Positions 1-8,648 of a DNA stretch of 64,000 nt are shown here, piece by piece. The stretch is taken from NCBI RefSeq assembly GCF_013390595.1, contig NZ_JACAWV010000026.1, forward strand, positions 1 to 64,000, written 5' to 3'. A model generated the notes under the pieces. The model worked only from the letters and a program-made list of their open reading frames with translations. It did not search any database and was not told where the DNA came from. The translations under genes and the position numbers were made by a program. Source of the DNA: Rhizobium sp. RM (lineage in GTDB: Bacteria; Pseudomonadota; Alphaproteobacteria; Rhizobiales; Rhizobiaceae). The stretch's first letter is position 1, and every line of letters starts with the position of its first letter.

Positions 1-40
1 AAATCTTCTCATCACATAAGGGCCTCAAGCCCATAACAGA

Positions 41-63
41 GGCCGCACATCGCGGCCTTTTTT
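41..63 (+). terminator. Rho-independent terminator
   Basis: GGCCGC (41-46) and GCGGCC (52-57) form a 6-bp GC stem with a 5-base loop, followed at once by six T. It ends a transcription unit entering from the left edge of the window. The tRNA-fMet further right therefore needs its own promoter or read-through. Confidence 0.85.
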
Positions 64-80
64 GTTATAATATCAACTTC

Positions 81-233
81 TCAGCAGACAAATCTGCTGA
101 ATGAGACTTCGCCAAAGGCAAAGTCATTGCGATATTTTGCCGTCGGCAAAAATCGGAGAACGCAAACACATCGTGTTTGCTCTGTCGCGACAAATCCTCT
201 GGATTTGCGCTGGTTCGGACGACGCAAGCGTCG
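81..233. repeat. Run of six consecutive small hairpins
   Basis: Six adjacent inverted repeats with loops of 2-4 bases fill this stretch: 81-88/93-100, 105-113/117-125 (one mismatch), 135-141/145-151, 162-169/173-180, 191-197/201-207 and 220-225/228-233. The arms differ in sequence, so these are not copies of one repeat. They lie between the upstream terminator and tRNA-fMet. Any transcript of either strand would fold into a string of short hairpins. No reading frame here looks real. Confidence 0.7.
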
Positions 234-242
234 CCTAGATAA

Positions 243-321
<79 letters not shown>

Positions 322-562
322 ATCCCCACAAAGCACAAAATACCCTCCCAGAATAACTACAAACAAAACGTCTCGAAAGCACCCGCAAGGGGACTCCAAT
401 AACGCGGGATCAGCCTTCGATTAATGTAGAAATATAGGTTTTGGGCCGAACGGCAGAGGGCGGCAACGCCAAGTCCAAGGCGCCGGAGTGCTCACATCCT
501 CAGATATGACGATGGCGAGCGCCCGATACAGCCTCGGTTCTGCGGCCTGACGGGTCTCGGTG

Positions 563-577
563 TTGCCGTTTTGGCAA
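563..577 (+). promoter_or_regulatory. LysR-type operator, distal half (TTGCC-N5-GGCAA)
   Basis: TTGCCGTTTTGGCAA is a perfect 5-bp-arm dyad and contains the LysR signature T-N11-A (564-576). The same motif occurs at 9063-9077 upstream of the ferredoxin gene, followed in both cases after exactly 18 bases by a GTnCTTTATTnGAAC dyad. Assignment to the LysR protein encoded at 6724-7647 is inference. Confidence 0.65.
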
Positions 578-595
578 TTCAAATCACGAATTATT

Positions 596-610
596 GTTCT
601 TTATTAGAAC
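596..610 (+). promoter_or_regulatory. LysR-type operator, proximal half (GTTCT-N5-AGAAC)
   Basis: GTTCTTTATTAGAAC is a perfect 5-bp-arm dyad with T-N11-A (597-609). Its centre is 33 bp from the centre of the 563-577 dyad, about three helical turns, as expected for the distal recognition and proximal activation sites of a LysR tetramer. A 13/15 match lies at 9030-9044 in the same relation to the second TTGCC dyad. Confidence 0.6.
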
Positions 611-646
611 GCATGTTTCGGTCAACATCCCCTTAATCAAAATAGA

Positions 647-662
647 AATGACGATCGTCATT
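647..662. promoter_or_regulatory. Perfect 16-bp palindrome before the SBP start
   Basis: AATGACGATCGTCATT reads the same on both strands and ends 17 bases before the start codon at 680, next to the ribosome binding site. It could be an operator for a repressor or a structure in the leader mRNA. No candidate protein can be named from sequence. Confidence 0.45.
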
Positions 663-679
663 CAATAAGGGGAACTACC

Positions 680-1714
680 ATGCCGGATTTTACGATGAGC
701 CGTCGCTCATTCATGAAGAATACCGCCATCGTCGGCGGCCTTGCTTCAACATCGAGCTTTATTGACATCAGAGCCGGGAAAGCTTCGGATATTGCCGAGG
801 TCCGTATGCAATTGGGTTGGCTCGCCTCCAACGGACTTCTCGGAGAGATTGTCGCCAGGAAGAAGGGTTTCTTTCAGGAGCAGGGTATCGAACTAACCGT
901 TGTTCCAGGTGGTCCGAGTGTTGACGGCGTGACCGGGGTTGCCGCAGGCCAATCCCTCATCGGACAGACGTCCTCAAGCCCATCGGTCATGCTGGCGCGA
1001 GGTGCAGGTGCGCCGATTAAGGCATTCCTGGCCGGTTATCACAAACACCCCTTCACCTACTATTCTCTCAACAAGTCTCCGATCCGAGACCCGAAGGATA
1101 TGATCGGCAAGACGATCGCCACCCAGCCGACGGCGTTCATTCTCCTGCGCGCGCTTCTCGCCAAGAATGGCATTCCGGAGGACCAGGTAAAAATGGTCAA
1201 CATGGGGTCGGACATGAACCAGCTTCTGACCGGGCAGGCGGACGCCGTAACGGGCTGGTCCACAAATGTGAACGCCCTGAAGGTTCTGGGTGCCGATCGC
1301 GTTGATCTGATGCTCTGGGACGCAGGTTTGCAGCTTTACGCAAACGTCTATTACGCCACCGACAAGGCACTGGGCGAACAGGCGGATGTTCTCACGCGTT
1401 TCACAAATGCAGCGGCGAAAGGCTGGGGCTATGTGAAGGATAATCCGCAGGAAGCCGTCGATATCCTTGTGGAGGAATACCCCAATTTCGACAAGGCGAG
1501 CGAACTTGAGGCGGTCAAACCAGCGATCGAATTCTCGTTCGGAGATGCGACCAGGCAAAACGGCTGGGGCGGGATGACCCGTGAGAACTGGGAAGCTCAG
1601 ATCAAGGCCTATGCCGATCTCGGACAATTCAAAGACAAGGTTCCGACCGTCGACGAAGTCGTTTCCTTCGACATTCTTGAGGCCAGCGCTGCTGCTCGCA
1701 AACAGGTTGGATAA
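680..1714 (+). CDS. NitT/TauT-type ABC transporter substrate-binding protein
   Basis: This periplasmic binding protein delivers an unknown small molecule to the importer encoded just downstream. It has 344 residues. A twin-arginine motif SRRSFMK (residues 7-13) and a hydrophobic stretch indicate Tat export. The segment from about residue 40 (QLGWLASNGLLGEIVARKKG) is typical of the SsuA/TauA/THI5-like (NMT1) fold, where the ligand may be a sulfonate, nitrate or pyrimidine. The start is supported by AAGGGGA eight bases upstream. It is the first gene of a + strand operon: binding protein, ATPase, permease, then catabolic enzymes. Family assignment is firm; the ligand is not known. Confidence 0.9.
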   Translation: MPDFTMSRRSFMKNTAIVGGLASTSSFIDIRAGKASDIAEVRMQLGWLASNGLLGEIVARKKGFFQEQGIELTVVPGGPSVDGVTGVAAGQSLIGQTSSSPSVMLARGAGAPIKAFLAGYHKHPFTYYSLNKSPIRDPKDMIGKTIATQPTAFILLRALLAKNGIPEDQVKMVNMGSDMNQLLTGQADAVTGWSTNVNALKVLGADRVDLMLWDAGLQLYANVYYATDKALGEQADVLTRFTNAAAKGWGYVKDNPQEAVDILVEEYPNFDKASELEAVKPAIEFSFGDATRQNGWGGMTRENWEAQIKAYADLGQFKDKVPTVDEVVSFDILEASAAARKQVG

Positions 1715-1719
1715 CGGTC

Positions 1720-2532
1720 ATGATCAGCGCAGCAAAAATTTTGCCGCCGGACCCGCTTGAAAGCGGGGCCGAGGCTGCGGTTTCCATCAAGAACCTCGAT
1801 ATCCGATTTGGAGACAGGAACAACGAATTTACAGCCCTTTCGAACGTTACACTCGACATTCCTGAAGGGTCATTCGTAACGATGCTCGGTCCGTCAGGGT
1901 GTGGAAAATCCACTCTTCTGCGCTGCATTGCAGACCTTGTGCACATCAGTTCCGGGTCGATATCGGTTTTCGGCCGCACCCCTAAAGAGGCACGTGAAAA
2001 CCGCGATTTCGCCTTCGTGTTTCAGGACGCAACGCTGCTTCCCTGGCGCAACGCGATCGACAATGTCAGGCTGCCGATCGAGGTTGGGAAGCACGACAAA
2101 TCGTCCTATGCCGACCCGGCCGAACTATTGGCACTGGTGGGTTTGAAAGGGCGTGAAAATGCCATGCCGCACGAGCTTTCCGGCGGAATGCGTCAGCGCG
2201 TCGCAATTGCCCGAGCACTTGTCACTCGCCCACGCATCCTGTTGATGGACGAGCCGTTTGGTGCGCTGGATGAAATCACGCGCGACAAGCTCAACGAAGA
2301 GCTTTTGCGGGTCTGGCAGGAAACCGGCACGACGGTCCTGTTCGTAACACACTCCATTCCTGAAGCAGCTTTCCTGGGCCAGAAAGTCCTGATGCTTCAG
2401 GCGCATCCGGGCCGCGTCAAGGAATTCATCAACATCGACATTCCATATCCTCGTTCGCTGGCGATGCGCGACACAGTGGAGTTCATCAAGGTCACAGCGC
2501 ATTTGCGTGCAATGCTGGAGGAGTGCCTATGA
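1720..2532 (+). CDS. ABC transporter ATP-binding protein (TauB/SsuB type)
   Basis: This cytoplasmic ATPase powers the importer. It has 270 residues with all ABC motifs: Walker A GPSGCGKST (57-65), Q-loop FVFQDATLLPW (about 103-113), signature LSGGMRQR (about 152-159), Walker B ILLMDEP (about 173-179) and the switch His in VTHS (about 211). The gene begins five bases after the binding-protein stop and its own stop overlaps the permease start (ATGA), so the three are translated as a unit. The sequence resembles nitrate/sulfonate/taurine ATPases. Confidence 0.93.
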   Translation: MISAAKILPPDPLESGAEAAVSIKNLDIRFGDRNNEFTALSNVTLDIPEGSFVTMLGPSGCGKSTLLRCIADLVHISSGSISVFGRTPKEARENRDFAFVFQDATLLPWRNAIDNVRLPIEVGKHDKSSYADPAELLALVGLKGRENAMPHELSGGMRQRVAIARALVTRPRILLMDEPFGALDEITRDKLNEELLRVWQETGTTVLFVTHSIPEAAFLGQKVLMLQAHPGRVKEFINIDIPYPRSLAMRDTVEFIKVTAHLRAMLEECL

Positions 2533-3365
2533 GCGACGTAGCCCAGTCTCAAAGACAAGACCGCGCATCTGCCTCCCAGCGGCGTCTGGCCGTTCTAGAT
2601 GGAGTGGCTGACGGAATTTCTTCCCGTTTGCCGGCCATTCTTGCGGGCGCGGCCTGCATCGCGGTCTGGCAACTTGTCGTCTGGTTTTTCGAAGTACCGA
2701 CGTTCATGGCTCCAAGCCCGGTCGACGTGTTTCACGCCTTCGGTGAAAACGCACCGATCCTGATGAAAAATCTGTTGCCGACACTGATGGAAGCCTTGCT
2801 GGGCTTCATCTTCGGCAACCTGGTCGCGGTTCTGCTTGCCATTTGGTTCGTGCACAGCTCGATGGCCGAAAAGGCGTTTTACCCGATCGCGGTCTTCATC
2901 AAGGCTATTCCGATCATCGCGCTTGCACCGATCCTCGTTCTGATCTTCGGAAACGGCATCGCGCCCAAGATCATCATTGCAGGTTTGATCTGCTTCTTCC
3001 CTACACTGGTCAACATGGTGCAGGGTTTGAGGTCCGCAAGTCCTGCGATGCTGGATCTGATGCGGGTTTTGTCAGCGAGCAATACGGAAATTCTCTGGAA
3101 GGTTCGTATTCCAAGTTCGCTGCCGTTTCTGTTTGCTGCCCTCAAGATTGCCGCCACAAGCAGCGTGATGGGAGCGATCGTTGCAGAGTGGATCGGCTCA
3201 ACATTCGGCCTCGGCGCGCTGATCATCGAGGCGACCTATAATTTCCGCTCGCCGTTGCTCTACGCCACGGTCGTGATCGCTGCTTTGCTCGCAGTTGTCC
3301 TGTTTTCTATCGTCTCGGTGATTGAGGCGAAAGTCATCCGTTGGAAACCGGCCGGACAGCACTAG
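2529..3365 (+). CDS. ABC transporter permease (TauC/SsuC type)
   Basis: This inner-membrane channel subunit has 278 residues and about six hydrophobic spans. The EAA-type coupling segment is around LRVLSASNTEILWKVRIPSS (near residue 180). The ATG at 2529 overlaps the ATPase stop by four bases and is preceded by GGAGG. It completes the first NitT/TauT-type importer of the window; a second importer of the same kind lies at 13658-16224 on the other strand. Confidence 0.92.
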   Translation: MSDVAQSQRQDRASASQRRLAVLDGVADGISSRLPAILAGAACIAVWQLVVWFFEVPTFMAPSPVDVFHAFGENAPILMKNLLPTLMEALLGFIFGNLVAVLLAIWFVHSSMAEKAFYPIAVFIKAIPIIALAPILVLIFGNGIAPKIIIAGLICFFPTLVNMVQGLRSASPAMLDLMRVLSASNTEILWKVRIPSSLPFLFAALKIAATSSVMGAIVAEWIGSTFGLGALIIEATYNFRSPLLYATVVIAALLAVVLFSIVSVIEAKVIRWKPAGQH

Positions 3366-3389
3366 GCTTTTCAAAAAAGGAAAATGATT

Positions 3390-4748
3390 ATGAACCAGGT
3401 CATTAACGTGCCTGCGCGCACGATAGCCGTTGTCGATCGTTCGGACGTTGTCGTGGTTGGTGGCGGGCCTGCCGGCATTTCCGCAGCCGTCTCGGCTGCA
3501 CGCAATGGCGCCACAGTCACGCTCATTGAACGTTATCCCTATCTTGGTGGGCTCGCATCTGGCGGCATGGTGCTGGTGCTGGACGACATGGTCAACGAGC
3601 TTGAGATCACCGTCAAAGGTATCTGCTTCGAAATGATCGAGCGGATGAAACGTTGGGACCTCTGCGTTACGCCCACGGACCGGGACCGCCTGATTGAATT
3701 TCGTGATACACCGGAGGCATGGCAACGCTGGGCGCGCTGGGGTCTCTTTGATTTTCATACCCAGTCGATGCCGCATCCTATCTGCTATTCAGCAGCCTTC
3801 GATCCTGATGGGTTTAAACGTGCTGCCTATGACATGATGGCTGAGGCCAAGGTGAAGCTTCGCCTGCATAGCTGGTTTTCTTCCGCGATCGTCGAGGACG
3901 GCAAGATCACCGGGGTCGTTTGCCAGACCAAGGATGGCATGCAGGCCATCATGGGCGACGTCATCATCGATACGACGGGTGATCTCGACGTGGCAGCGAG
4001 TGCCGGGGCCTCACACGTCAAGTCCGACTTCATCCTCACGACGGTATCTCGTTGGGGTGGCGTTGACACAGATGCTGCCGAGCGTTTCGAGCAGGAAGAC
4101 CCGGAGGCTTTCAAGCGTCTCGACCACGAGGCCAAGCGCCTGATTGGAGGATGCTGGTCCTTCTGGTGGCTGAAAACGCCACTGCCCGGTGTGATCTGGC
4201 TCAATTGCCCGCATATGCCCACACTCAGCGGCCTTAAAGTCGAAGACCTGACCAAGGCAGAAATAGAAGGCCGCAGCCGTATCGCAAGGCTCCTCGATTT
4301 TGCGCGCGAGAAAATGCCTGGCTTCGAAAATGCCTATGTAGTGGATTTCGCACCGCAGACCGGCGTGCGGCAGACCCGTCTCCTGGAAGGCTCCTATGTC
4401 GTGACGAAGGACGACGTCATGGATCGCCGCCACTTTTTCGATACGGTTTGCCGCGGTCGGGACTATTACACACCCTATCGGGCGATGCTTCCAAGGGAAG
4501 TGGACAATCTTATCGTCGCCGGGCGCCATTACTCAGCCACTCCACAGGCTCAGAAATCGAGCCGGGAAATCCCGCCTTGCATGGCAATGGGGGAGGCCGC
4601 CGGTGTCGCGGCAACCGTCGCCCTTAACGCCGGTGTCGTTGCGCGAAAGGCGGATATCGCCACCATTCAAAAAACACTACGTTCGCAGGGCGCTGATCCA
4701 GGTGACATCCCCTCCGCCAATGCAACCTATCTGGAGGCCGCAGAATGA
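3390..4748 (+). CDS. FAD-dependent oxidoreductase (FAD_oxidored type)
   Basis: This is a 452-residue flavoprotein. The N-terminal dinucleotide motif VVVVGGGPAGISAA (about 20-34) and the following acidic residue in TLIERYPYLGG bind FAD. The C-terminal part IVAGRHYSATPQAQKSSREI and CMAMGEAAG is the usual end of this family (PF12831), with an invariant Gly-rich FAD contact. Substrates in this family are poorly known. An ATG six bases further upstream (3384) is possible but sits too close to the AAGGA. The stop overlaps the CoA-transferase start (ATGA), so it belongs to the same catabolic operon and probably performs an early oxidation of the imported compound. Confidence 0.85.
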   Translation: MNQVINVPARTIAVVDRSDVVVVGGGPAGISAAVSAARNGATVTLIERYPYLGGLASGGMVLVLDDMVNELEITVKGICFEMIERMKRWDLCVTPTDRDRLIEFRDTPEAWQRWARWGLFDFHTQSMPHPICYSAAFDPDGFKRAAYDMMAEAKVKLRLHSWFSSAIVEDGKITGVVCQTKDGMQAIMGDVIIDTTGDLDVAASAGASHVKSDFILTTVSRWGGVDTDAAERFEQEDPEAFKRLDHEAKRLIGGCWSFWWLKTPLPGVIWLNCPHMPTLSGLKVEDLTKAEIEGRSRIARLLDFAREKMPGFENAYVVDFAPQTGVRQTRLLEGSYVVTKDDVMDRRHFFDTVCRGRDYYTPYRAMLPREVDNLIVAGRHYSATPQAQKSSREIPPCMAMGEAAGVAATVALNAGVVARKADIATIQKTLRSQGADPGDIPSANATYLEAAE

Positions 4749-5902
4749 CAAGTCTTCCACTGGATGGCGTACGCGTCATCGACTTTACTCAGGTGATGCT
4801 CGGACCCTGCTGCACGCAGATGCTGGCTGATTACGGTGCTGATGTCATCAAGATCGAAAAAACCAGGATTGGCGATCTTTCGCGCTGGTCCGTCGGTTCT
4901 GACCCCGACGGCCTCAATAATCCGGTATTTACCTCACTCAATCGCAACAAGCGTAGCCTGGCTCTTGATCTGAAGGACAAGGATGCGTGCAGCGCGGTGC
5001 GGGAACTTCTGCGCAATGCCGATGTCGTCGTCAACAATTTCCGCCCCGGCGTGATGGAGCGCATGGGCTTCGGTTATGAGGACCTCAAAAAAATCAACCC
5101 GCGCATCATCTATGCTGTCGGAACGGGGTTCGGTGTTGAGGGTCCTTATCGCCACAAGGGGGGCCAAGATACACTCGCGCAAGCGATGACCGGTGTGATG
5201 CAAAGAAAATCCGACTACACGCATCCAACGGCAATCTATTCCACAACGATAGCCGACTACTCCGCCGGCATGCATCTGGTCCAGGGTATCCTTCTGGCAC
5301 TGCTGCATCGCCAGAAGACGGGGGAAGGACAGGAAGTTGCTGTCAGTCTGTACAGTTCCCTGATCGCCGCCCAGATGCAGGAAGGCACCATGCATATGAT
5401 GCGTGGCAAGGAGCTGAACTGGTCATCCTTCCCGCTGAGCGGGGTGTTTGACACGTCTGATGGCGCACTGGTCATGGTAGGGGCCTTCAAGGCAAACCCG
5501 CTGCGGGACATCTGCACCGCCCTTGAGATTGAAGACCTTTCAGCAAAGGCGGAACATGCAGACTTCGACGCTCAGGCTACCACCCGGCCGCAACTCCATG
5601 CCATCTTCCGGGCTCGTTACCTCACGAATACCACGGCATACTGGTTGGGACGTCTGGAGGAGGTGGACATCCTGTGCGCACCTGTCCGCTCGTTGCCCGA
5701 AGCGCTGGAAGATGAGCAGACGATCATCAACAATCTCATACTTGATGCAGGTGAAACGCCTGCCGGCCCGGTCCGTGTCATCGGATCGCCGATCGAGATG
5801 TCGAGGGCTCCTGTTTCGGTTCGTCTGAAGCCTCCGACGCTTGGTCAGCACAACGAAGAGATATTGCGGTCGATTGCCGAGTTGCAGGGAGATGCGGCGT
5901 GA
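4745..5902 (+). CDS. Class III CoA-transferase (CaiB/BaiF family)
   Basis: This enzyme transfers CoA from a CoA thioester to a carboxylic acid, activating it for further breakdown. It has 385 residues, close to the family norm. The start LDGVRVIDFTQVMLGP is the usual N-terminal signature, and the Asp in TIADYSAG (about residue 171) sits where formyl-CoA transferase has its catalytic Asp169. Partner genes are an FAD oxidoreductase before and an enoyl-CoA hydratase after, both overlapping by four bases. This points to CoA-dependent degradation of an organic acid. Confidence 0.92.
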   Translation: MTSLPLDGVRVIDFTQVMLGPCCTQMLADYGADVIKIEKTRIGDLSRWSVGSDPDGLNNPVFTSLNRNKRSLALDLKDKDACSAVRELLRNADVVVNNFRPGVMERMGFGYEDLKKINPRIIYAVGTGFGVEGPYRHKGGQDTLAQAMTGVMQRKSDYTHPTAIYSTTIADYSAGMHLVQGILLALLHRQKTGEGQEVAVSLYSSLIAAQMQEGTMHMMRGKELNWSSFPLSGVFDTSDGALVMVGAFKANPLRDICTALEIEDLSAKAEHADFDAQATTRPQLHAIFRARYLTNTTAYWLGRLEEVDILCAPVRSLPEALEDEQTIINNLILDAGETPAGPVRVIGSPIEMSRAPVSVRLKPPTLGQHNEEILRSIAELQGDAA

Positions 5903-6675
5903 CCGTTCTATTCTCTGTCGAAAACCGTGTCGCGCGGATCACCCTCAACAGGCCCGACCGGTTGAACGCGGTCGATGCCGAGACAGAAAGTACCCTCGAC
6001 GCCATCTGGTCGGATATTGAGCGGAGGGACGACATCAGTTGTGTTGTCGTCACGGGGGCAGGTGAAAAGGCATTTTGTGCCGGCGCCGATCTCAAAGGCG
6101 GAAGTGGGGCCTCCGGACTGGAATATTGGGCCCAAACCCGAACAAACGGGTTTGGTGGCCTGGCGTTTCGAAAGACACTTGATGTCCCTGTTATCGCAAG
6201 GGTGAATGGTTATGCACTGGGCGGTGGTTTCGAAATGGTGCTTGGCTGCGATATCGTCATTGCAGCTGAGACGGCCAGTTTCGGTCTGCCCGAGGCGCGG
6301 GTCGGACGTATGCCGCTCGACGGGGGTATGGTGCTGTTACAGCGCAAGATCCCTTTCAATCAGGCCATGGGCGTCATGCTGACGGGACGCCGATTCAGTG
6401 CTGCCGAGATGCAGAATTTCGGTATCGTCAATGAGATCGTCCCGGCCGCGGAACTCGATGCTGCCGTCGATCGCTGGGTGGCGGAAATCGTCGCCTGCGC
6501 CCCGCTGTCTCTTAAGGCGATCAAGCAGACGGTCAACCGGACCGGACATCTCAATGTCGCGGAAGCACAGGCACTCCGCACCCCGGCGCTTATCCGGGCA
6601 TTGCAGAGCGAGGATGCGCAGGAAGGTGTCGTCGCTTTCCGAGAAAAGCGTGCTCCTGTTTGGCAGGGCCGTTGA
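5899..6675 (+). CDS. Enoyl-CoA hydratase/isomerase family protein
   Basis: This 258-residue crotonase-fold enzyme acts on CoA thioesters. The oxyanion-hole segments are FCAGADLKG (about 57-65) and YALGGGFEMVLGCD (about 105-118). Both acidic positions used for hydration are present: Glu in GGGFE (about 112) and Glu in FGLPEARVG (about 133), so hydratase activity is plausible. It starts with GTG overlapping the CoA-transferase stop. It follows CoA activation in the pathway; the substrate is unknown. Confidence 0.92.
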   Translation: MTVLFSVENRVARITLNRPDRLNAVDAETESTLDAIWSDIERRDDISCVVVTGAGEKAFCAGADLKGGSGASGLEYWAQTRTNGFGGLAFRKTLDVPVIARVNGYALGGGFEMVLGCDIVIAAETASFGLPEARVGRMPLDGGMVLLQRKIPFNQAMGVMLTGRRFSAAEMQNFGIVNEIVPAAELDAAVDRWVAEIVACAPLSLKAIKQTVNRTGHLNVAEAQALRTPALIRALQSEDAQEGVVAFREKRAPVWQGR

Positions 6676-6692
6676 CCGTGCTATGCCATCAG

Positions 6693-6709
6693 CATTGACC
6701 GGATCAATG
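6693..6709 (+). promoter_or_regulatory. Dyad CATTGA-N5-TCAATG before the lysR start
   Basis: A perfect 6-bp-arm dyad with a T-N11-A core (6695-6707) ends 14 bases before the GTG of the LysR gene. It differs from the TTGCC dyad, so it may be a separate autoregulation site or chance. Confidence 0.35.
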
Positions 6710-6723
6710 GCTGGAGGTGCGGT

Positions 6724-7647
6724 GTGCATGCAAATATTCTGAGGTATTTCACCGAAGTCGCGCGTTATGGCTCTATCCGTCGTGCCTCGGAAGAGCTGCA
6801 TGTCGCGACCTCTGCTGTCAGCCGTCAGATCAAGAAGCTCGAAGACGAACTCGGGACGCCGCTTTTCGAGAGGTTTTCGAATGGATTGCGGCTCACTCCG
6901 TCCGGTGAGATCGTGCTGCGCCATGCCGTGGGCACGCTGCAACAGTTCGAGATCATGCGATCGGATATCGGGGATCTGAAAGGCAAGAGCATTGGCCGGG
7001 TCCACATAGCGATGCTTGACAGCCTGTCGATCCAGTTCATGCCGGATTTCGTGATGGGCTTTCACAGGAAGCATCCCGGCGTCGATTTCCGCATCCGCAA
7101 CGACAGCTACACCAATATTTTCCGGCTTCTCAACGATGGCGACGTCGATGTCGGTATCACCTTCGATCTGTCGCGACCGCATGACATCAGGCTGGTCTCC
7201 GGCATTCACATGCCGCTGATGGCGATCGTCGCTGGCAGCCATCCACTGGCACGCCAGAAATCGGTCACGCTTCAGGAATGCGCCCAGTTCAACCTGTTGC
7301 TGCAACTGGACAATGAAGTGATCAGCTCGATGATTGCCGTCGAGCTCGCTGCTCTGAACAAATTTGCCCGAACCATGGTTGCCACGAACAACCAGATGAT
7401 GCTGAAGCCGCTGATCATGGCAGGCGAAGGCGTGGCCTTCTTCACGCCGCTTGGTCTGGTCCGCGAACTGGAATCTGGAGAAATCGCTGCAATCCCTCTG
7501 GCGGGCTCGCAGCTCCAGAACCTTCAGGTTGGCATCGTGGTGCCGCGATATCGCAAATTGACGCGCGCCACGGAAGTCGTCGTTGAGGCACTGGTATCGG
7601 ACTTGCAGCGCTTCGAGGAAAAAATCCGCTCTATCCTGGACAGGTGA
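6724..7647 (+). CDS. LysR-family transcriptional regulator (first)
   Basis: This is a 307-residue activator/repressor. The N-terminal winged helix-turn-helix is at about 3-60 (ILRYFTEVARYGSIRRASEE, then SAVSRQIKKLE), followed by the linker helix and a periplasmic-binding-like effector domain from about 90. The GTG start is chosen because GGAGG lies six bases upstream and the HTH then begins at residue 3, as usual. It is the last gene of the + operon and the likely reader of the repeated T-N11-A operators at 563-610 and 9030-9077. It is a distant paralogue of the second LysR at 11601-12503. Confidence 0.92.
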   Translation: MHANILRYFTEVARYGSIRRASEELHVATSAVSRQIKKLEDELGTPLFERFSNGLRLTPSGEIVLRHAVGTLQQFEIMRSDIGDLKGKSIGRVHIAMLDSLSIQFMPDFVMGFHRKHPGVDFRIRNDSYTNIFRLLNDGDVDVGITFDLSRPHDIRLVSGIHMPLMAIVAGSHPLARQKSVTLQECAQFNLLLQLDNEVISSMIAVELAALNKFARTMVATNNQMMLKPLIMAGEGVAFFTPLGLVRELESGEIAAIPLAGSQLQNLQVGIVVPRYRKLTRATEVVVEALVSDLQRFEEKIRSILDR

Positions 7648-7698
7648 CAGAGGATATCAAGCCTCCCAACGTATGGAGTGCTCTAATCTGGTCGCGGC

Positions 7699-7724
7699 CC
7701 GCTTTCGCAGGCTGCGAGAAGCGG
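7699..7724. terminator. Imperfect hairpin between convergent genes
   Basis: CCGCTT (7699-7704) pairs with AAGCGG (7719-7724), and CGC/GCG extends the stem past a bulge. It lies between the stops of the LysR gene and the convergent aldolase gene. There is no T-run, so a role in termination is only suggested. Confidence 0.3.
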
Positions 7725-7731
7725 TGATGTA

Positions 7732-8622
7732 TCAGGCCGCAGCGACCGAGACGGGCGCAACGTCTTTCAACTGTGTCTGGCGGTGTTTATCGGTAATCGC
7801 CAGATTTGGTGCGAGAACCCGGTTCCAGCGCTCATTTCCAGATCGCAGACCAACGAGATATTTTACAGCCGAGATCAATGGATGGGCGGTTATGGCGCTC
7901 CTCAGGCGAGTGACATGCGCAAGAGCCGCCGCATCCTCCTGATGGTTCCAAAGGTGTTGGGAGGCGGCTGGATCGATGTTGACGGTCGCGGAGATACACC
8001 CAGCGAAATTGTCGCGTGCGGCGTCGGCAAGAGAGGCCTCGTTGCTCGGAAATACGGCGAAATTATCAATATGCGCCAGTTGGCGAGCATAGGCGAGGTT
8101 GCCGCTGCTGTCCTTGGCCCCCTTGATGCGGTCGGGAAAAGCTTCAATCAGCCGTTTGGCCAGCGCCGGCGAGAATTCGATGCCGGTGAGTTGGGGGAAG
8201 TTATAAAGGTAAATCGCGATCGGGCTTGCAGCGGTCCGCGTGACAACCTGTTCAAAATAGGCAAACAACCCGTCCTCCTCGACCGGCTTGTAATAAAACG
8301 GCGGAAGGACAAGAGCTGCAGCATAACCGAGAGAATGAGCGAGTGTCGTCAGTCGTACGGTTGTCTCGATATCTGGCGTACCCGTTCCCACCATCAGCTT
8401 GTTTGGATCAAGGCGGCTTGCCGCCTGCTGCATGAGGGTGACGCGCTCATCGGCTGAGAACCCGTTCGCTTCCCCTGTCGTCCCCAGGACATTGAGGAAA
8501 TCGCAGCCGTTCGACAGACAGAACGTGCAATGCTCAACGAAAGCATCGAGATCGATTTCCCCATTAACATTCAAGGGTGTCGGAACGGCGGCTATGACGC
8601 CATAGATATCTGTGCTTTTCAT
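7732..8622 (-). CDS. Dihydrodipicolinate synthase (DapA)-family aldolase/lyase
   Basis: This 296-residue class I aldolase of the DHDPS/NAL superfamily carries the family motifs GTTGE (47-51), the Tyr of YNFP (about 140) and the Schiff-base Lys in AKDSSG (about 170). The ATG is chosen because AGGAACC precedes it. Members cleave or condense 2-oxo acids or related substrates. True DapA is unlikely, because the gene sits with a ferredoxin in a catabolic island. It is cotranscribed with the ferredoxin gene, under the second TTGCC/GTnCTTT operator. Confidence 0.88.
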   Translation of the reverse strand: MKSTDIYGVIAAVPTPLNVNGEIDLDAFVEHCTFCLSNGCDFLNVLGTTGEANGFSADERVTLMQQAASRLDPNKLMVGTGTPDIETTVRLTTLAHSLGYAAALVLPPFYYKPVEEDGLFAYFEQVVTRTAASPIAIYLYNFPQLTGIEFSPALAKRLIEAFPDRIKGAKDSSGNLAYARQLAHIDNFAVFPSNEASLADAARDNFAGCISATVNIDPAASQHLWNHQEDAAALAHVTRLRSAITAHPLISAVKYLVGLRSGNERWNRVLAPNLAITDKHRQTQLKDVAPVSVAAA

Positions 8623-8648
8623 TGGTTCCTCCCGTTGTTGATCGGCAT

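Noticed and set aside
6337..7305. Open frame of 322 codons on the - strand opposite the hydratase and LysR genes
   Set aside because: It spans two well-supported + strand genes and lacks any recognisable domain.
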